Positions 1 through 7,913 are shown, numbered from the stretch's first letter. The stretch: DNA of 64,000 nucleotides from Fervidicola ferrireducens (GCF_001562425.1 NZ_LOED01000004.1:33204-97203), one strand, 5' to 3'. Notes: a model not told the origin generated them from the letters alone. A program made the numbers and translations.

Positions 1-211
1 CTATGATATCAAATATTATCCCTATGAACACTATGCAGGACAAAATAAAAAATGAGAGGATTAAGTTCAACTTATCCATTAATGTTTCCGAAATAAAGCT
101 AAAAAAAACGGAAAGTCCAAAAGTCAATATCACAACTTTATGTATCCAAGTAGCTTTTGGTCCTCCGTTATTTTTTTTGCACGTGCTTTTTTTGTTATTG
201 TTTTTACTCAA
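1..211 (-). CDS. oapA: OLE-associated membrane protein OapA, N-terminal part (cut by window edge)
   Basis: This open frame starts at a TTG (209-211) and runs off the left edge, so only about 70 residues are visible. A ribosome-binding site GAGGTG (219-224) lies seven bases upstream. The protein begins with a Lys/Asn-rich cytoplasmic stretch, then GGPKATWIHKVVILTFGLS and two hydrophobic segments (about residues 28-45 and 50-68), as expected for a small multi-spanning membrane protein. OapA binds OLE RNA and brings it to the membrane in Bacillus halodurans. The identification rests mainly on position, directly after the OLE RNA on the same strand, plus the membrane topology. The sequence family itself could not be searched. 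Confidence 0.72.
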   Translation of the reverse strand, partial: MSKNNNKKSTCKKNNGGPKATWIHKVVILTFGLSVFFSFISETLMDKLNLILSFFILSCIVFIGIIFDII

Positions 212-241
212 AAAAATTCACCTCAAACGAGGTGGAACAGG
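209..241 (-). promoter_or_regulatory. hairpin masking the oapA ribosome-binding site, overlapping the OLE closing stem
   Basis: On the RNA, CACCTC (229-234), the loop GUUU and GAGGUG (219-224) form a perfect 6-bp hairpin whose 3' arm is the oapA Shine-Dalgarno. Five nucleotides of its 5' arm (230-234) are also needed for the 12-bp OLE closing stem (230-241 with 824-835). The two pairings are mutually exclusive, so a folded OLE would free the oapA ribosome-binding site. The sequence pairings are seen; the regulatory role is inference. Confidence 0.5.
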
Positions 242-840
242 AGGTAGTGAACTGAGTAAATTTTGCGGCTTAGGTCCAGCAGGATTTCCCAGAGAAGCAC
301 CTCCCGTCGCCGGAAAAGGCGGTTCCCCTTTAAGCCCCTCTCTGCCTTGTCGCCAAAGGCAGGGCTGGATTGCCACTTAGACCGCACTGCAATCCTCAGT
401 TCACTTCCTTTCGGAACAGTCTAGGAGTTTTCCTCACCGAAGTCCACCTTCTCCTAGCCTCTTTTGCAGCAAGGGTTTCAAAGGTAATTAGGCCGCATTT
501 AAATGGCCAGTTTAAATGCGGTTTTCCCTTTTTCCACCCTTCCCGCTCAAGGCAGGCTACACTGCACCCAACACGGTTTGTATCGGATGCAGGTTCACGC
601 CCCAAGCCGTAACAGAAGGCTTTTAGCCTTCCATCACGCACTTAGGTCTCCACGGGAGTAGGGTCGCGCCTGCATGCCTTTGCAGGTTGCCCCACTCCCT
701 TACTCCCTGCACCAACCCCCGACTGGGCGTCGGAAGCCAGCACAAGGAACTTCATCGATGTGCCCTCGACGGATTTTTAGCCCCGTCTTCAGAGAAGAGG
801 ACTTCGACTAGAATACTGCACCACCTGTTCCACCTAAAAC
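229..840 (-). ncRNA. ole: OLE RNA (ornate, large, extremophilic RNA)
   Basis: About 610 nt between ispA and oapA carry no credible protein on either strand, yet are far more structured and GC-rich than the flanks. The ends pair perfectly over 12 bp: 824-835 with 230-241 (AGGTGGAACAGG against CCTGTTCCACCT on the RNA). Many internal hairpins are visible, for example CCGCATTTAAACTGG with CCATTTAAATGCGG near 497-525 and GAAGGCTAAAAGCCTTC near 617-633. Length, closing stem and neighbours (nusB, xseA, xseB, ispA upstream, oapA downstream) match the known OLE locus of extremophilic Firmicutes. Known OLE RNA forms a membrane ribonucleoprotein with OapA. Exact ends are approximate. Confidence 0.88.
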
Positions 841-862
841 ACCGAGTGTATTACCCGAGTAT

Positions 863-892
863 ATTATAACAAAAATAATTCATGCGGTTCAA
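863..892 (-). promoter_or_regulatory. putative sigma-A promoter of the OLE RNA
   Basis: On the minus strand TTGAAC (887-892) is followed after 18 bases by a perfect TATAAT (863-868). Transcription would begin near 856, about 20 nt before the closing stem of OLE RNA. This suggests that OLE can be made from its own promoter as well as by read-through from ispA. It is inferred from consensus match only. Confidence 0.5.
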
Positions 893-936
893 ATCGCGCC
901 TTGATTCTTTGCATCTAGCTAAAATCAATTAAACGA

Positions 937-1827
937 TTAATACTGCCTTTCTACTAGAAAATCGATTAACTGCATAAAAAATCTACTGTTTTTAAATTCG
1001 CTCGCTATTTCTTTTGACTCGTCGGAAAGAACCTTCACCAACTTTTTTGATTTTTCATACCCGTAAATACTCAAGAAAGTATTTTTCTTGTTCCTCACAT
1101 CGCTTCCTATGGGCTTTCCTAGTTTTTTTTCATCCCCATGCACGTCTAGAAGGTCATCGACTATTTGAAATATAAGACCGATTTTTTCTCCCAGCTTGTC
1201 TAATTTATCCAGGTCTGACGCCGGAGCTTCCGCCAACCTTGCTCCCGACCACAAAGACGCCCTGATAAGACAACCGGTTTTATGGTTATCCATATAAAAC
1301 AAAGTATTTTCATCGATGTCAATACCTTGCGACAAAATATCCACGGTTTGACCTCCAATCATACCCAAACTTCCGGAGGCCAAAGATATTCTATCTATAA
1401 CTTCTATCACCGCTCTCAATGATATACCTTCAATTTCAGCATTTTTAGCTATAGTTCTGAATGCTAAGGTCAGCAAAGCATCTCCGGCCAACAACGCTAT
1501 GGCATCTCCGAAGACTTTATGGCAAGTGGGTTTTCCCCTTCGGAAATCGTCGTTATCCATTACTGGCAAGTCGTCGTGGATAAGGGAATAGGTATGTATC
1601 ATTTCTATTCCGCACGCAGTCGGCAACACTTTTTCGCCCGGCAGTTCGAACAATTCCGCTGCTTTTATCGTTAAAATCGGTCTTATCCTCTTTCCACCAT
1701 TGAAGGTGCTGTAGCGCATGGCTTCATGAATTTTTGACGGATATTCATTGGATTTTGGCAGGTAGTTATCCAGAGCTTTTTCTATTATTTTCCCCATTTC
1801 TTTTAATTCCATTTCAAAACTTTGCAA
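937..1827 (-). CDS. ispA: polyprenyl (farnesyl) diphosphate synthase
   Basis: Condenses isopentenyl diphosphate with allylic diphosphates to make farnesyl or geranylgeranyl diphosphate for quinone, undecaprenyl and other isoprenoids in the cytoplasm. The first Asp-rich motif DDLPVMDNDD lies near residue 85 and the second DDLLD near residue 225, with GGKRIRP near the N-terminus; about 297 residues is normal for the family. A GTG at 1839 is directly fused to the GGAGG, so the TTG at 1827, about 11 bases after that site, is preferred. It follows xseB closely in the nusB-xseA-xseB-ispA operon, and OLE RNA follows. Chain length of the product cannot be read reliably here. Confidence 0.92.
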   Translation of the reverse strand: MQSFEMELKEMGKIIEKALDNYLPKSNEYPSKIHEAMRYSTFNGGKRIRPILTIKAAELFELPGEKVLPTACGIEMIHTYSLIHDDLPVMDNDDFRRGKPTCHKVFGDAIALLAGDALLTLAFRTIAKNAEIEGISLRAVIEVIDRISLASGSLGMIGGQTVDILSQGIDIDENTLFYMDNHKTGCLIRASLWSGARLAEAPASDLDKLDKLGEKIGLIFQIVDDLLDVHGDEKKLGKPIGSDVRNKKNTFLSIYGYEKSKKLVKVLSDESKEIASEFKNSRFFMQLIDFLVERQY

Positions 1828-1829
1828 TT

Positions 1830-2060
1830 CTAGATACACCCTCCATCAAAATCTTTGAAATCTATCTGGCCATTCAAATCTTTTATTAAAACCTGCACGC
1901 GTCCTTCTGCCTCATCCAAGATTTTCGTGCAAATTTTTGTAAGTTTAATTCCTTCTTCAAAAAGCGACAACGACTCCTCCAAAGAGAGGTTGCCTTGTTC
2001 TAGCTTTTCAATAATCTCTTCAAGGCGGGCAATCGCTTCCTCGTATTTATATTCCGGCAT
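1830..2060 (-). CDS. xseB: exodeoxyribonuclease VII small subunit
   Basis: Small subunit of exonuclease VII, which degrades single-stranded DNA into oligonucleotides from either end. At 76 residues it has the usual size and the characteristic YEEAIARLEEIIEKLEQG start, an amphipathic coiled coil that binds the large subunit, followed by LSLEESLSLFEEGIKL. The ATG at 2060 is used because it has a good GGAGA site; a GTG lies one codon earlier. Its start overlaps the end of xseA, consistent with translational coupling. Confidence 0.95.
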   Translation of the reverse strand: MPEYKYEEAIARLEEIIEKLEQGNLSLEESLSLFEEGIKLTKICTKILDEAEGRVQVLIKDLNGQIDFKDFDGGCI

Positions 2061-3279
2061 CACTTTTCTCTCCTTTTTTCTCCTTACTTTTTACACAACA
2101 AAGCAAGTAACCGTTTAAAACGATTATTTTGATTTTCTGTCCAACCTTCACATCTTCTATTCTTGTCACTATTTTAAAGTCGTCCATCTTCTGACATATA
2201 CTGTATCCCCTCTCCAATACTGCTAAGGGACTTAAAATATTAAGCCTTCCTGCCAAAAATTTCAAATCGGTTTTTTTATTTGTCACATGATTTACAATTT
2301 CTCTTACAAGTCTTTTCATTAGAGAATCCATTAAAATCCGGTTATTGTCTATCTCCGAGCGAAGTTTTTTAAATACGACAGATCTTTTTATGTATTCAAT
2401 TTCCTGCTTTCTTGAATTAATCAGCGCACAAACAGCAGCTATTAATCTTTTCTTTCTTTGTGTTATTTCCGAAAGTAGTTGTCTTTTTTCCGGGACTACC
2501 ATTTCCCCCGCTGCTGAAGGCGTAGGTGCCCTTTTGTCTGCAACGAAATCGGCTATAGTGTAATCGGTTTCATGACCCACTGCCGAAATTATCGGGATCC
2601 TAGAACCATATATCGCCCGAGCCACTTTTTCTTCGTTAAAAGTCCACAGTTCTTCTATCGAGCCTCCCCCACGGCCCAGGATTATCACATCTAGATTTCC
2701 TATCTTATTTAGGTCCTTTATCGCCTCGCAAATTTCATCGGCAGCTTGTTTCCCTTGAACCGATACCGGAGCTATCAGAATATTCACATTTGGATACCTT
2801 CGCCGTATAACCGTTAGCAAGTCTCTTATGACCGCACCGTTTAGAGAAGTTATAATCCCTATATTTTTGGGTAAGAAAGGAATAGGTTTTTTGGAACTTA
2901 CATCAAATAGGCCCTCTTTTTTCAATTTTTCCTTCAATTTTTCGTAAGCCAAATAAAGTGCCCCTATTCCGTCGGGCTGCATATCGTCGACGTATAACTG
3001 ATATTCTCCGTTTCTTTCGTACACTGTAACGTAGCCAAAAGCAATTACTTTCATTCCGTTTTCCGGCATGAAAGGCAATAAAATGCTTCGGTTTTTAAAC
3101 ATTACACAACGGATTTGAGCCTTTTCATCTTTTAAAACAAAATATAAGTGACCTGAAAGGTGGTACTTAAAATTTGAAATTTCGCCCCGAACATAAACCT
3201 GCCTTAATATTTCGTTGGAATCAAACAAATATTTTATCATTCCGGTCAGCTCGCTGACCGTGAGGACAGGCCCATGCAT
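2047..3279 (-). CDS. xseA: exodeoxyribonuclease VII large subunit
   Basis: Catalytic subunit of exonuclease VII, acting on single-stranded DNA in repair. The N-terminal ~100 residues form an OB-fold DNA-binding domain (VYVRGEISNFKYHLSGHLYF). The catalytic domain has GRGGGSIEELW near 202-212, SAVGHETDYTIAD near 232-244 and DKRAPTPSAAGEM near 248-260. At 410 residues it is of normal length. The ATG at 3279 has a clear GGAGG eight bases upstream. It lies 17 bases after nusB and overlaps xseB. Confidence 0.96.
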   Translation of the reverse strand: MHGPVLTVSELTGMIKYLFDSNEILRQVYVRGEISNFKYHLSGHLYFVLKDEKAQIRCVMFKNRSILLPFMPENGMKVIAFGYVTVYERNGEYQLYVDDMQPDGIGALYLAYEKLKEKLKKEGLFDVSSKKPIPFLPKNIGIITSLNGAVIRDLLTVIRRRYPNVNILIAPVSVQGKQAADEICEAIKDLNKIGNLDVIILGRGGGSIEELWTFNEEKVARAIYGSRIPIISAVGHETDYTIADFVADKRAPTPSAAGEMVVPEKRQLLSEITQRKKRLIAAVCALINSRKQEIEYIKRSVVFKKLRSEIDNNRILMDSLMKRLVREIVNHVTNKKTDLKFLAGRLNILSPLAVLERGYSICQKMDDFKIVTRIEDVKVGQKIKIIVLNGYLLCCVKSKEKKGEKSDAGI

Positions 3280-3296
3280 AACGTCTTCCTCCAGAG

Positions 3297-3719
3297 TTAA
3301 ACAGAAAATTTCGGTCGCAACCTTTCCATATCCCTAGCCACCGCGCCTAACACTCCGTTTACAAACTTGGGAGATTTTGCATCCCCATATTTTTTAGCAA
3401 TTTCTACCGCCTCGTTAATAGAAACGCTCAAAGGGATATCATCACAAAAGAACATCTCGTATATGGCTATTCTCAGTATGTTTCGGTCTGCCACATTAAG
3501 GCGTTCCAGCCTCCAGTCTATAGAGTAATCATCGATTATATCATCTATTTGTTCTTTTCTTTCAAGTACTCCATTAACCTCATTAAGTATGAATACTTTC
3601 GCATCTTCGTTCAAAGGTTTGTCTACCGCAATTTTAAAAGCTTCATCTATGGTATTTCCTCCGGCATCTATGGCAAAAAGTATTTTAAAACATAATTCTC
3701 TTGCAAGTTTTCTGCTCAA
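3297..3719 (-). CDS. nusB: transcription antitermination factor NusB
   Basis: RNA-binding all-helical protein that joins the antitermination complex on boxA sequences of rRNA operons. The 140-residue length and the motifs RELCFKILFAIDAGGN, DYSIDWRLERLNVADRNILRIAIYE (in part) and SINEAVEIAKKYGDAKSPKFVNGVL are typical. It starts at a TTG with GGAG ten bases upstream. It sits between the DUF2273 gene and xseA, the common clostridial order, and this is also the usual neighbourhood of OLE RNA. Confidence 0.95.
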   Translation of the reverse strand: MSRKLARELCFKILFAIDAGGNTIDEAFKIAVDKPLNEDAKVFILNEVNGVLERKEQIDDIIDDYSIDWRLERLNVADRNILRIAIYEMFFCDDIPLSVSINEAVEIAKKYGDAKSPKFVNGVLGAVARDMERLRPKFSV

Positions 3720-3734
3720 GTGTACTGCACTCCT

Positions 3735-3950
3735 TTACCTGCCTGGTGGTAAAATTTTATCAAGAATATCCCTCAATCCTTCCTTTTTATCTATGTGTTT
3801 GCCAATATAATACCCTAAAAAAGCGCAAAAAACAAGAAAAATGGCTTTTATGAATCCGAAAACTAATATTAAAAGACCTATTCCAAATCCTATAATAGCA
3901 CCTATGAGTTTACCCCTGTGATGCTCCCATAATTCCCAAAAAAAGTCCAC
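3735..3950 (-). CDS. DUF2273 small integral membrane protein
   Basis: A short protein of about 71 residues with two closely spaced membrane segments (IGAIIGFGIGLLILVFGF and AIFLVFCAFLGYYIG) and a basic, cytoplasmic tail ending LRDILDKILPPGR. This matches the DUF2273 family that often accompanies Asp23 and AmaP in Firmicutes; its biochemical role is unknown. The GTG at 3950 has an AGGGG eight bases upstream; an earlier GTG at 3959 touches that site and is less likely. The reading frame overlaps or abuts the amaP stop, so the two are probably translated together. Confidence 0.85.
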   Translation of the reverse strand: MDFFWELWEHHRGKLIGAIIGFGIGLLILVFGFIKAIFLVFCAFLGYYIGKHIDKKEGLRDILDKILPPGR

Positions 3951-3955
3951 AATTC

Positions 3956-4495
3956 TCACCCCTTACTGCTTTTCTGTTTTTGAGGAATTGCGATATTTTC
4001 AACCTTAACCTTTATTTCCCTGACTGTAATTCCTGCCATAGACTCTACGTAATCTTTTACCACCCTTTGCAATTCAGAAGTAAGTTCCGGAATATTGGTG
4101 TCGGGAGCCACCGTCACCTTGAGAATTATAGAAAGGGAATCCTCTCGAGGTTTCAATTTCACCTTCACGTCTTTCAATCTTTCAACGTTGTTAGCAGCCT
4201 TAAGGATTAAATTTTCGACTGCGTTGAAAGAAATGCTAACACTTCCCATTTCACCGTTATTTATCACGCTTTCTGGAATTTTTCTGTTTCTAAAACCGGA
4301 AAGTAAAATCAAGATACTGCCGACCAAAAATATTCCGGCCACGGTACCCATTTCCCAGCGCCCATAAAAGTATACCAATCTTGTCCAAAAATAATCCAGT
4401 GAAAAAACTTTAAGTGAAAATAATATAGCAAGCGCGGAAACTACGACCATGGCTACGCAAATAAAAAACACAATTACCCGCTCAAATAATCTCAT
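3956..4495 (-). CDS. amaP: alkaline shock response membrane anchor protein AmaP
   Basis: Membrane protein that anchors Asp23 at the cell envelope in staphylococci; elsewhere its role is less clear. The 179 residues contain two membrane segments (about residues 7-28 and 48-68) followed by a soluble Asp23-like domain (SVSISFNAVENLILKAANNV, then VKVKLKPREDSLSIILKVTV). The ATG at 4495 follows AAAGGGG at good spacing, and a TTG lies one codon upstream. It is flanked by the Asp23-family gene and DUF2273, the usual trio. Confidence 0.86.
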   Translation of the reverse strand: MRLFERVIVFFICVAMVVVSALAILFSLKVFSLDYFWTRLVYFYGRWEMGTVAGIFLVGSILILLSGFRNRKIPESVINNGEMGSVSISFNAVENLILKAANNVERLKDVKVKLKPREDSLSIILKVTVAPDTNIPELTSELQRVVKDYVESMAGITVREIKVKVENIAIPQKQKSSKG

Positions 4496-4522
4496 CAAAA
4501 TACCCCTTTCAAATGGAAAATT

Positions 4523-4543
4523 AACCCCCTAAAATAGGGGGTT
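4523..4543 (-). terminator. intercistronic hairpin between the Asp23-family gene and amaP
   Basis: Directly after the Asp23-family stop codon, the arms AACCCCCT and AGGGGGTT (4523-4530 and 4536-4543) form an 8-bp stem with a 5-base loop. The U-tract on the minus strand is poor (TTAATTTT), so this may act as a leaky terminator or an mRNA-stabilising hairpin that lets asp23 be expressed above amaP. Confidence 0.5.
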
Positions 4544-4921
4544 TTATTTCGCCTTTGTATCACTTTCCTTCGATGGCTGGCCAAAATTTACACCCTGCAC
4601 GTGAATGTTTACTTCCGCCACCGTAAGCCCGGTCATGTTTTCGATGGCTTTTTTTACGTTTTCCTGAACCTTCCACGCCACTTCGGGAATACGAACGCCG
4701 TAATTCACAATTATGTATATATCCACGACCACCTCTTTTTCTCCGACCTGAACCTTTACGCCTTTCGACAGATTTTTGCGACCCAGCATTTCGGCTATTC
4801 CGCCTGCCAAACCCCCGCTCATACCGGCGACTCCTTCAACTTCCGTTGCTGCAAGACCGGCTATTATGCTAACTACTTCGTCGGTTATCTTTACAGAGCC
4901 TTTTCCGTTAGTAGGTTCCAT
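4544..4921 (-). CDS. Asp23/Gls24 family envelope stress response protein
   Basis: Cytoplasmic protein of the Asp23/Gls24 family, abundant in Gram-positive cells and linked to envelope or alkaline stress. Its 125 residues show the family core KITDEVVSIIAGLAATEVEG, then VQVGEKEVVVDIYIIVNYG and VAEVNIHVQGV near the C-terminus. The ATG at 4921 lies eight bases after GGAGGG; a GTG three codons upstream overlaps that site. A sigma-A-like promoter precedes it, and amaP and DUF2273 follow. Confidence 0.92.
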   Translation of the reverse strand: MEPTNGKGSVKITDEVVSIIAGLAATEVEGVAGMSGGLAGGIAEMLGRKNLSKGVKVQVGEKEVVVDIYIIVNYGVRIPEVAWKVQENVKKAIENMTGLTVAEVNIHVQGVNFGQPSKESDTKAK

Positions 4922-4975
4922 TAAAAACACCCTCCAATTTCAGCTATAGTAAACTTTGACCGAAGGAACGATTAA

Positions 4976-5004
4976 ATTATAACAAAAATCAGAAGAAATT
5001 ACAA
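4976..5004 (-). promoter_or_regulatory. putative sigma-A promoter of the asp23-amaP operon
   Basis: TTGTAA (4999-5004) and a perfect TATAAT (4976-4981) are separated by 17 bases on the minus strand, about 55 bases before the Asp23-family start. It falls in the only real gap between spoIIIAH and this gene. Confidence 0.55.
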
Positions 5005-5013
5005 TTACATCAA

Positions 5014-5553
5014 TTACTTTCTCTCTACAATGGTAATTTTTTCCATAGAAAGTCCTGTAGTTCGAGTTACTATATCCGTAATCTGCGCCACTTCCTTCGT
5101 AGAAAGACCTTCCGATTTTACTATAACATTAGCTGAATCCCCTGAAAGAATTATGACAGCATCTTCAAACCCTTTCGCTTTAATCAGGTTTTCTACGTTC
5201 ATTTCTTTTTCTACTTTTTCAGCCAATGCAATGAGGTCTTTTTGAGCTTTTTCCTTAGATTCCTGGCTTGCATTGGGGTTGTTTATGATTTCGCGCAAAT
5301 AATCGGCTTCCTGACTCCTCAAGCGGTCCCTCTCTAGTCGGTAATCGACGAAAAAGTCTTTTTCGCTACCATTTTTTGCACTTACCGATTCACTATCAGG
5401 AGGATTTAAGGTGGAAACTTCTTCAGCATCAGGAACGTTGGTATCTCTGTAAATTACTTTGGGGTAATTTCCGGACATCATCAGGTACATTGAAAATACC
5501 AACAAGACTATAAAAAAACTTATAAGCAAAGTCTTACGTTTAAACAAAATCAT
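5014..5553 (-). CDS. spoIIIAH: stage III sporulation protein AH
   Basis: Mother-cell protein whose extracytoplasmic domain pairs with forespore SpoIIQ to form the channel across the intermembrane space during engulfment. It has one N-terminal membrane segment (TLLISFFIVLLVFSMYLMM), a linker, and a C-terminal YscJ/FliF-like ring domain ending GLSTKEVAQITDIVTRTTGL. The ATG at 5553 has GGAGGG eight bases upstream, which removes an apparent overlap with spoIIIAG from the longer reading at 5574. It is the last gene of the spoIIIA operon. Confidence 0.93.
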   Translation of the reverse strand: MILFKRKTLLISFFIVLLVFSMYLMMSGNYPKVIYRDTNVPDAEEVSTLNPPDSESVSAKNGSEKDFFVDYRLERDRLRSQEADYLREIINNPNASQESKEKAQKDLIALAEKVEKEMNVENLIKAKGFEDAVIILSGDSANVIVKSEGLSTKEVAQITDIVTRTTGLSMEKITIVERK

Positions 5554-5570
5554 CGGCTTTTCCCTCCCAT

Positions 5571-6170
5571 TCATTTCGAAAATGGCAAAACTTTAATTTT
5601 GTAAAGAGGAATACCCAGCAAAGTAGATGTGGCTTTTGTTATCCTATCTACGGTTTCAGAGGAATCTCCTCCGTCAGCCACTATTAAAACTCCCTTTACC
5701 GTAGGTGTCACTTTTTTTACGAGGAGAGGTTCTTCTTTGCCGCCTTTGTTGAGCAGGACTATTTGCTTGTTTGCCTGAAGTTCTGTTATAGTCCTGACAC
5801 CTCCTTCGCCATCGTTTTCCTCGGTAACTCTTTTATTATCAACCGAGTTAAAGGCGGGTTCAATATATCCCTCGCTTTCAAGGGTAATCATAACTTCCAC
5901 CCTTCCTGCACCTTCTATTTGAGACAAAATTTGCTCTAGTCTTTTTTCCATCTCTGATTGAAAAAGTTGAGGGTCGGTATCTATACCTGAATTATCTATG
6001 GACTCAATGGAACTGACTCCTGTACTGTCTAACGATTTTTCTTGCGATGTAATTTTGGCAAAAGAAAGCATTAAGAGTCCCATCAATCCTATACTTATTA
6101 AAAAATTAAGAGATTTATTTTTATTTTTTTTGAATAAGTTCATAAAATTTTTTATCATTTCACTTTCCAT
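5571..6170 (-). CDS. spoIIIAG: stage III sporulation protein AG
   Basis: Forms a large membrane-anchored ring in the feeding-tube complex between mother cell and forespore. One membrane segment (LNFLISIGLMGLLMLSF, about 21-37) is followed by a ring-building domain with GAGRVEVMITLESEGYIEP and the beta-rich insert, then VKGVLIVADGG and VDRITKATSTLLGIPLYKI at the end. The ATG overlaps the spoIIIAF stop by one base and has a GGAGGG site. Length, 199 residues, is normal. Confidence 0.94.
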   Translation of the reverse strand: MESEMIKNFMNLFKKNKNKSLNFLISIGLMGLLMLSFAKITSQEKSLDSTGVSSIESIDNSGIDTDPQLFQSEMEKRLEQILSQIEGAGRVEVMITLESEGYIEPAFNSVDNKRVTEENDGEGGVRTITELQANKQIVLLNKGGKEEPLLVKKVTPTVKGVLIVADGGDSSETVDRITKATSTLLGIPLYKIKVLPFSK

Positions 6171-6760
6171 TAATTTCCCTCCACTTCTACTGAAATGTTT
6201 GTTTCGGGAATTTCGTAGAAAGCACTCAAATACTCTTTTAATTTTTTGATTTCATCTTTTTCAAAATTAGTTTTCGAAGTACTGCTAAGATGCGAATCTA
6301 GACTTACAAATACTTTCTCCACATTCTTTTTGGGTTGAGGAGAATTTTTTTTAATTACGAGGTGAATTTCTTTAATACTCCCATCTTGTTCTACTTTAAC
6401 ATCTGTTTTGGAAACCTCAAGAAAAGTAAGTTGTCTTAGCTGTCGAACAATTCTTTCCTCGAGTTCTTTCTCATACAATTCCAGTGCCATTTCCATATTT
6501 TTTTGTTTTAATTTTTCTGCTTGCCTAGAAATTGAGTTCTCGTCAAGGTATCCCCCCGCTTCTAGCTGTACACCGGCAAAAAATGTATCGGCATTCAGAA
6601 GCGAAATTATCGGATTCAATATAGCAATCATCACGATTATCCCTAAGATCACTTTTATATATTTCCGCAAGTCGTTATCAGGCATGAACAAATCCACAAA
6701 CAACGTAAACATTGCTACCATAATTATCTGTTTAATCCATGAACTCAAATTGGCAACCAC
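6170..6760 (-). CDS. spoIIIAF: stage III sporulation protein AF
   Basis: Membrane component of the SpoIIIA complex. Two N-terminal membrane segments (about 8-25 and 33-53, with SWIKQIIMVAMFTLFVDLF and KVILGIIVMIAILNPIISLL, the second written here in part) precede a soluble domain rich in charged helices ending YEIPETNISVEVEGN. It starts at GTG with GAGGTG upstream. It overlaps spoIIIAG by one base and follows spoIIIAE by four. Confidence 0.92.
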   Translation of the reverse strand: MVANLSSWIKQIIMVAMFTLFVDLFMPDNDLRKYIKVILGIIVMIAILNPIISLLNADTFFAGVQLEAGGYLDENSISRQAEKLKQKNMEMALELYEKELEERIVRQLRQLTFLEVSKTDVKVEQDGSIKEIHLVIKKNSPQPKKNVEKVFVSLDSHLSSTSKTNFEKDEIKKLKEYLSAFYEIPETNISVEVEGN

Positions 6761-6764
6761 AACA

Positions 6765-7913
6765 TCACCTCAACATAATCGATAAATTTCCTGAAGCTAA
6801 CACAATTGTTATAGCTATGAAGAACATCATCGCTACCGATGCAACCGAAATAAATATCAAGGTCAACGAATTGCCTATGTCATTTAAGCATTTTACTATT
6901 GAATCTTCACCAACAGGCTGTATTATTGCAGCACTCAAACGGTATATGAAAATAATCGACAGGATTTTTATCACAGGAAAAATTGTTATGAGAAATAATG
7001 TCAACAATCCAATTAATCCTATTGCGTTCTTCAATATAAGCGAATAGCCGACTACTGCGTCTAAGGCATCGGAAAATATACCTCCAACGATGGGCATAAA
7101 ATTTTTCGATGCGAATTTTGCCATTCTTATAGTTATCCCGTCAACAGTAGCAGCCGTTGCTCCCTGGACTACCATGATGCCCAAAAAAACGCTCAAGAAG
7201 AGCCCCATCAAAAATACGCATACCTGCCTCAAAAGATGGGCGAGCTGGGAAACGTGAAAACTGTCGGTAATATTATTCACCAAGCTCAAAACCGAGATGA
7301 AAAAAATAACAGGCAGGATTATGTCTTTAATCCACGTGCTTGCAGCAGTAATACCCATGAAAATGAGAGGATTAAAGACACTTACGGAAGTCATTCCTCC
7401 CACTGCAGCAAGTAGCGTAAATACTGTGGGCATTATGGCTTGCACAAAAGAAACCATTTTATTTATCGCTTCTTGTCCCGTTTCGATGGCAATTGTAAAG
7501 CTCTGAATAGCTATTATCACCAAAACGAATAAAACCGCACTGTAAGCCATTTTCCCTATATTATCTTTTTCAAACCCGTGATGAAGATTTTTTAAAACAG
7601 CGCATATCACAGAAAGTGCTATTAATTTTACAAGTAAACTGTAATTTGCGGTAATTTCATGAAATACATACCGCATAATCCCTTCGAACAAAGACTTAAA
7701 ATCGATTTTTTGATTCTTCCTTAGAGAATTTATAAGGTCTTTTAAATCACCTAAAGGAAAATAACTGCCGTATTCCCGGTTGAAGTCGTTTATAAAATCG
7801 TCAATTTCCTCAATGTTAAGATCTTCCAGTTGATTTTCTATATCATCGGCAGCCAAAGACAATGGTGAAGTTATCAGCAAAACTACCAAAAGGCAAAGTA
7901 AAAATTTTTTCAA
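6765..7913 (-). CDS. spoIIIAE: stage III sporulation protein AE
   Basis: Large polytopic membrane protein of the SpoIIIA channel, suggested to act as a transporter-like core. It has an N-terminal signal-type helix, an acidic extracytoplasmic stretch (DDIENQLEDLNIEEIDDFIN), and about seven further membrane segments. The segment VCVFLMGLFLSVFLGIMVVQ and the motif PIVGGIFSDALDAVVGYS are typical of the family. The TTG at 7913 is preferred because AAAGGTG ends five bases before it; a GTG at 7922 is inside that site. Length about 382 residues. Confidence 0.93.
   Translation of the reverse strand: MKKFLLCLLVVLLITSPLSLAADDIENQLEDLNIEEIDDFINDFNREYGSYFPLGDLKDLINSLRKNQKIDFKSLFEGIMRYVFHEITANYSLLVKLIALSVICAVLKNLHHGFEKDNIGKMAYSAVLFVLVIIAIQSFTIAIETGQEAINKMVSFVQAIMPTVFTLLAAVGGMTSVSVFNPLIFMGITAASTWIKDIILPVIFFISVLSLVNNITDSFHVSQLAHLLRQVCVFLMGLFLSVFLGIMVVQGATAATVDGITIRMAKFASKNFMPIVGGIFSDALDAVVGYSLILKNAIGLIGLLTLFLITIFPVIKILSIIFIYRLSAAIIQPVGEDSIVKCLNDIGNSLTLIFISVASVAMMFFIAITIVLASGNLSIMLR

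Noticed and set aside
3..641. Open frames of 60-125 residues on both strands over the first 870 bases
   Set aside because: They have no ribosome-binding sites or family features and lie within the structured OLE RNA and antisense to oapA.
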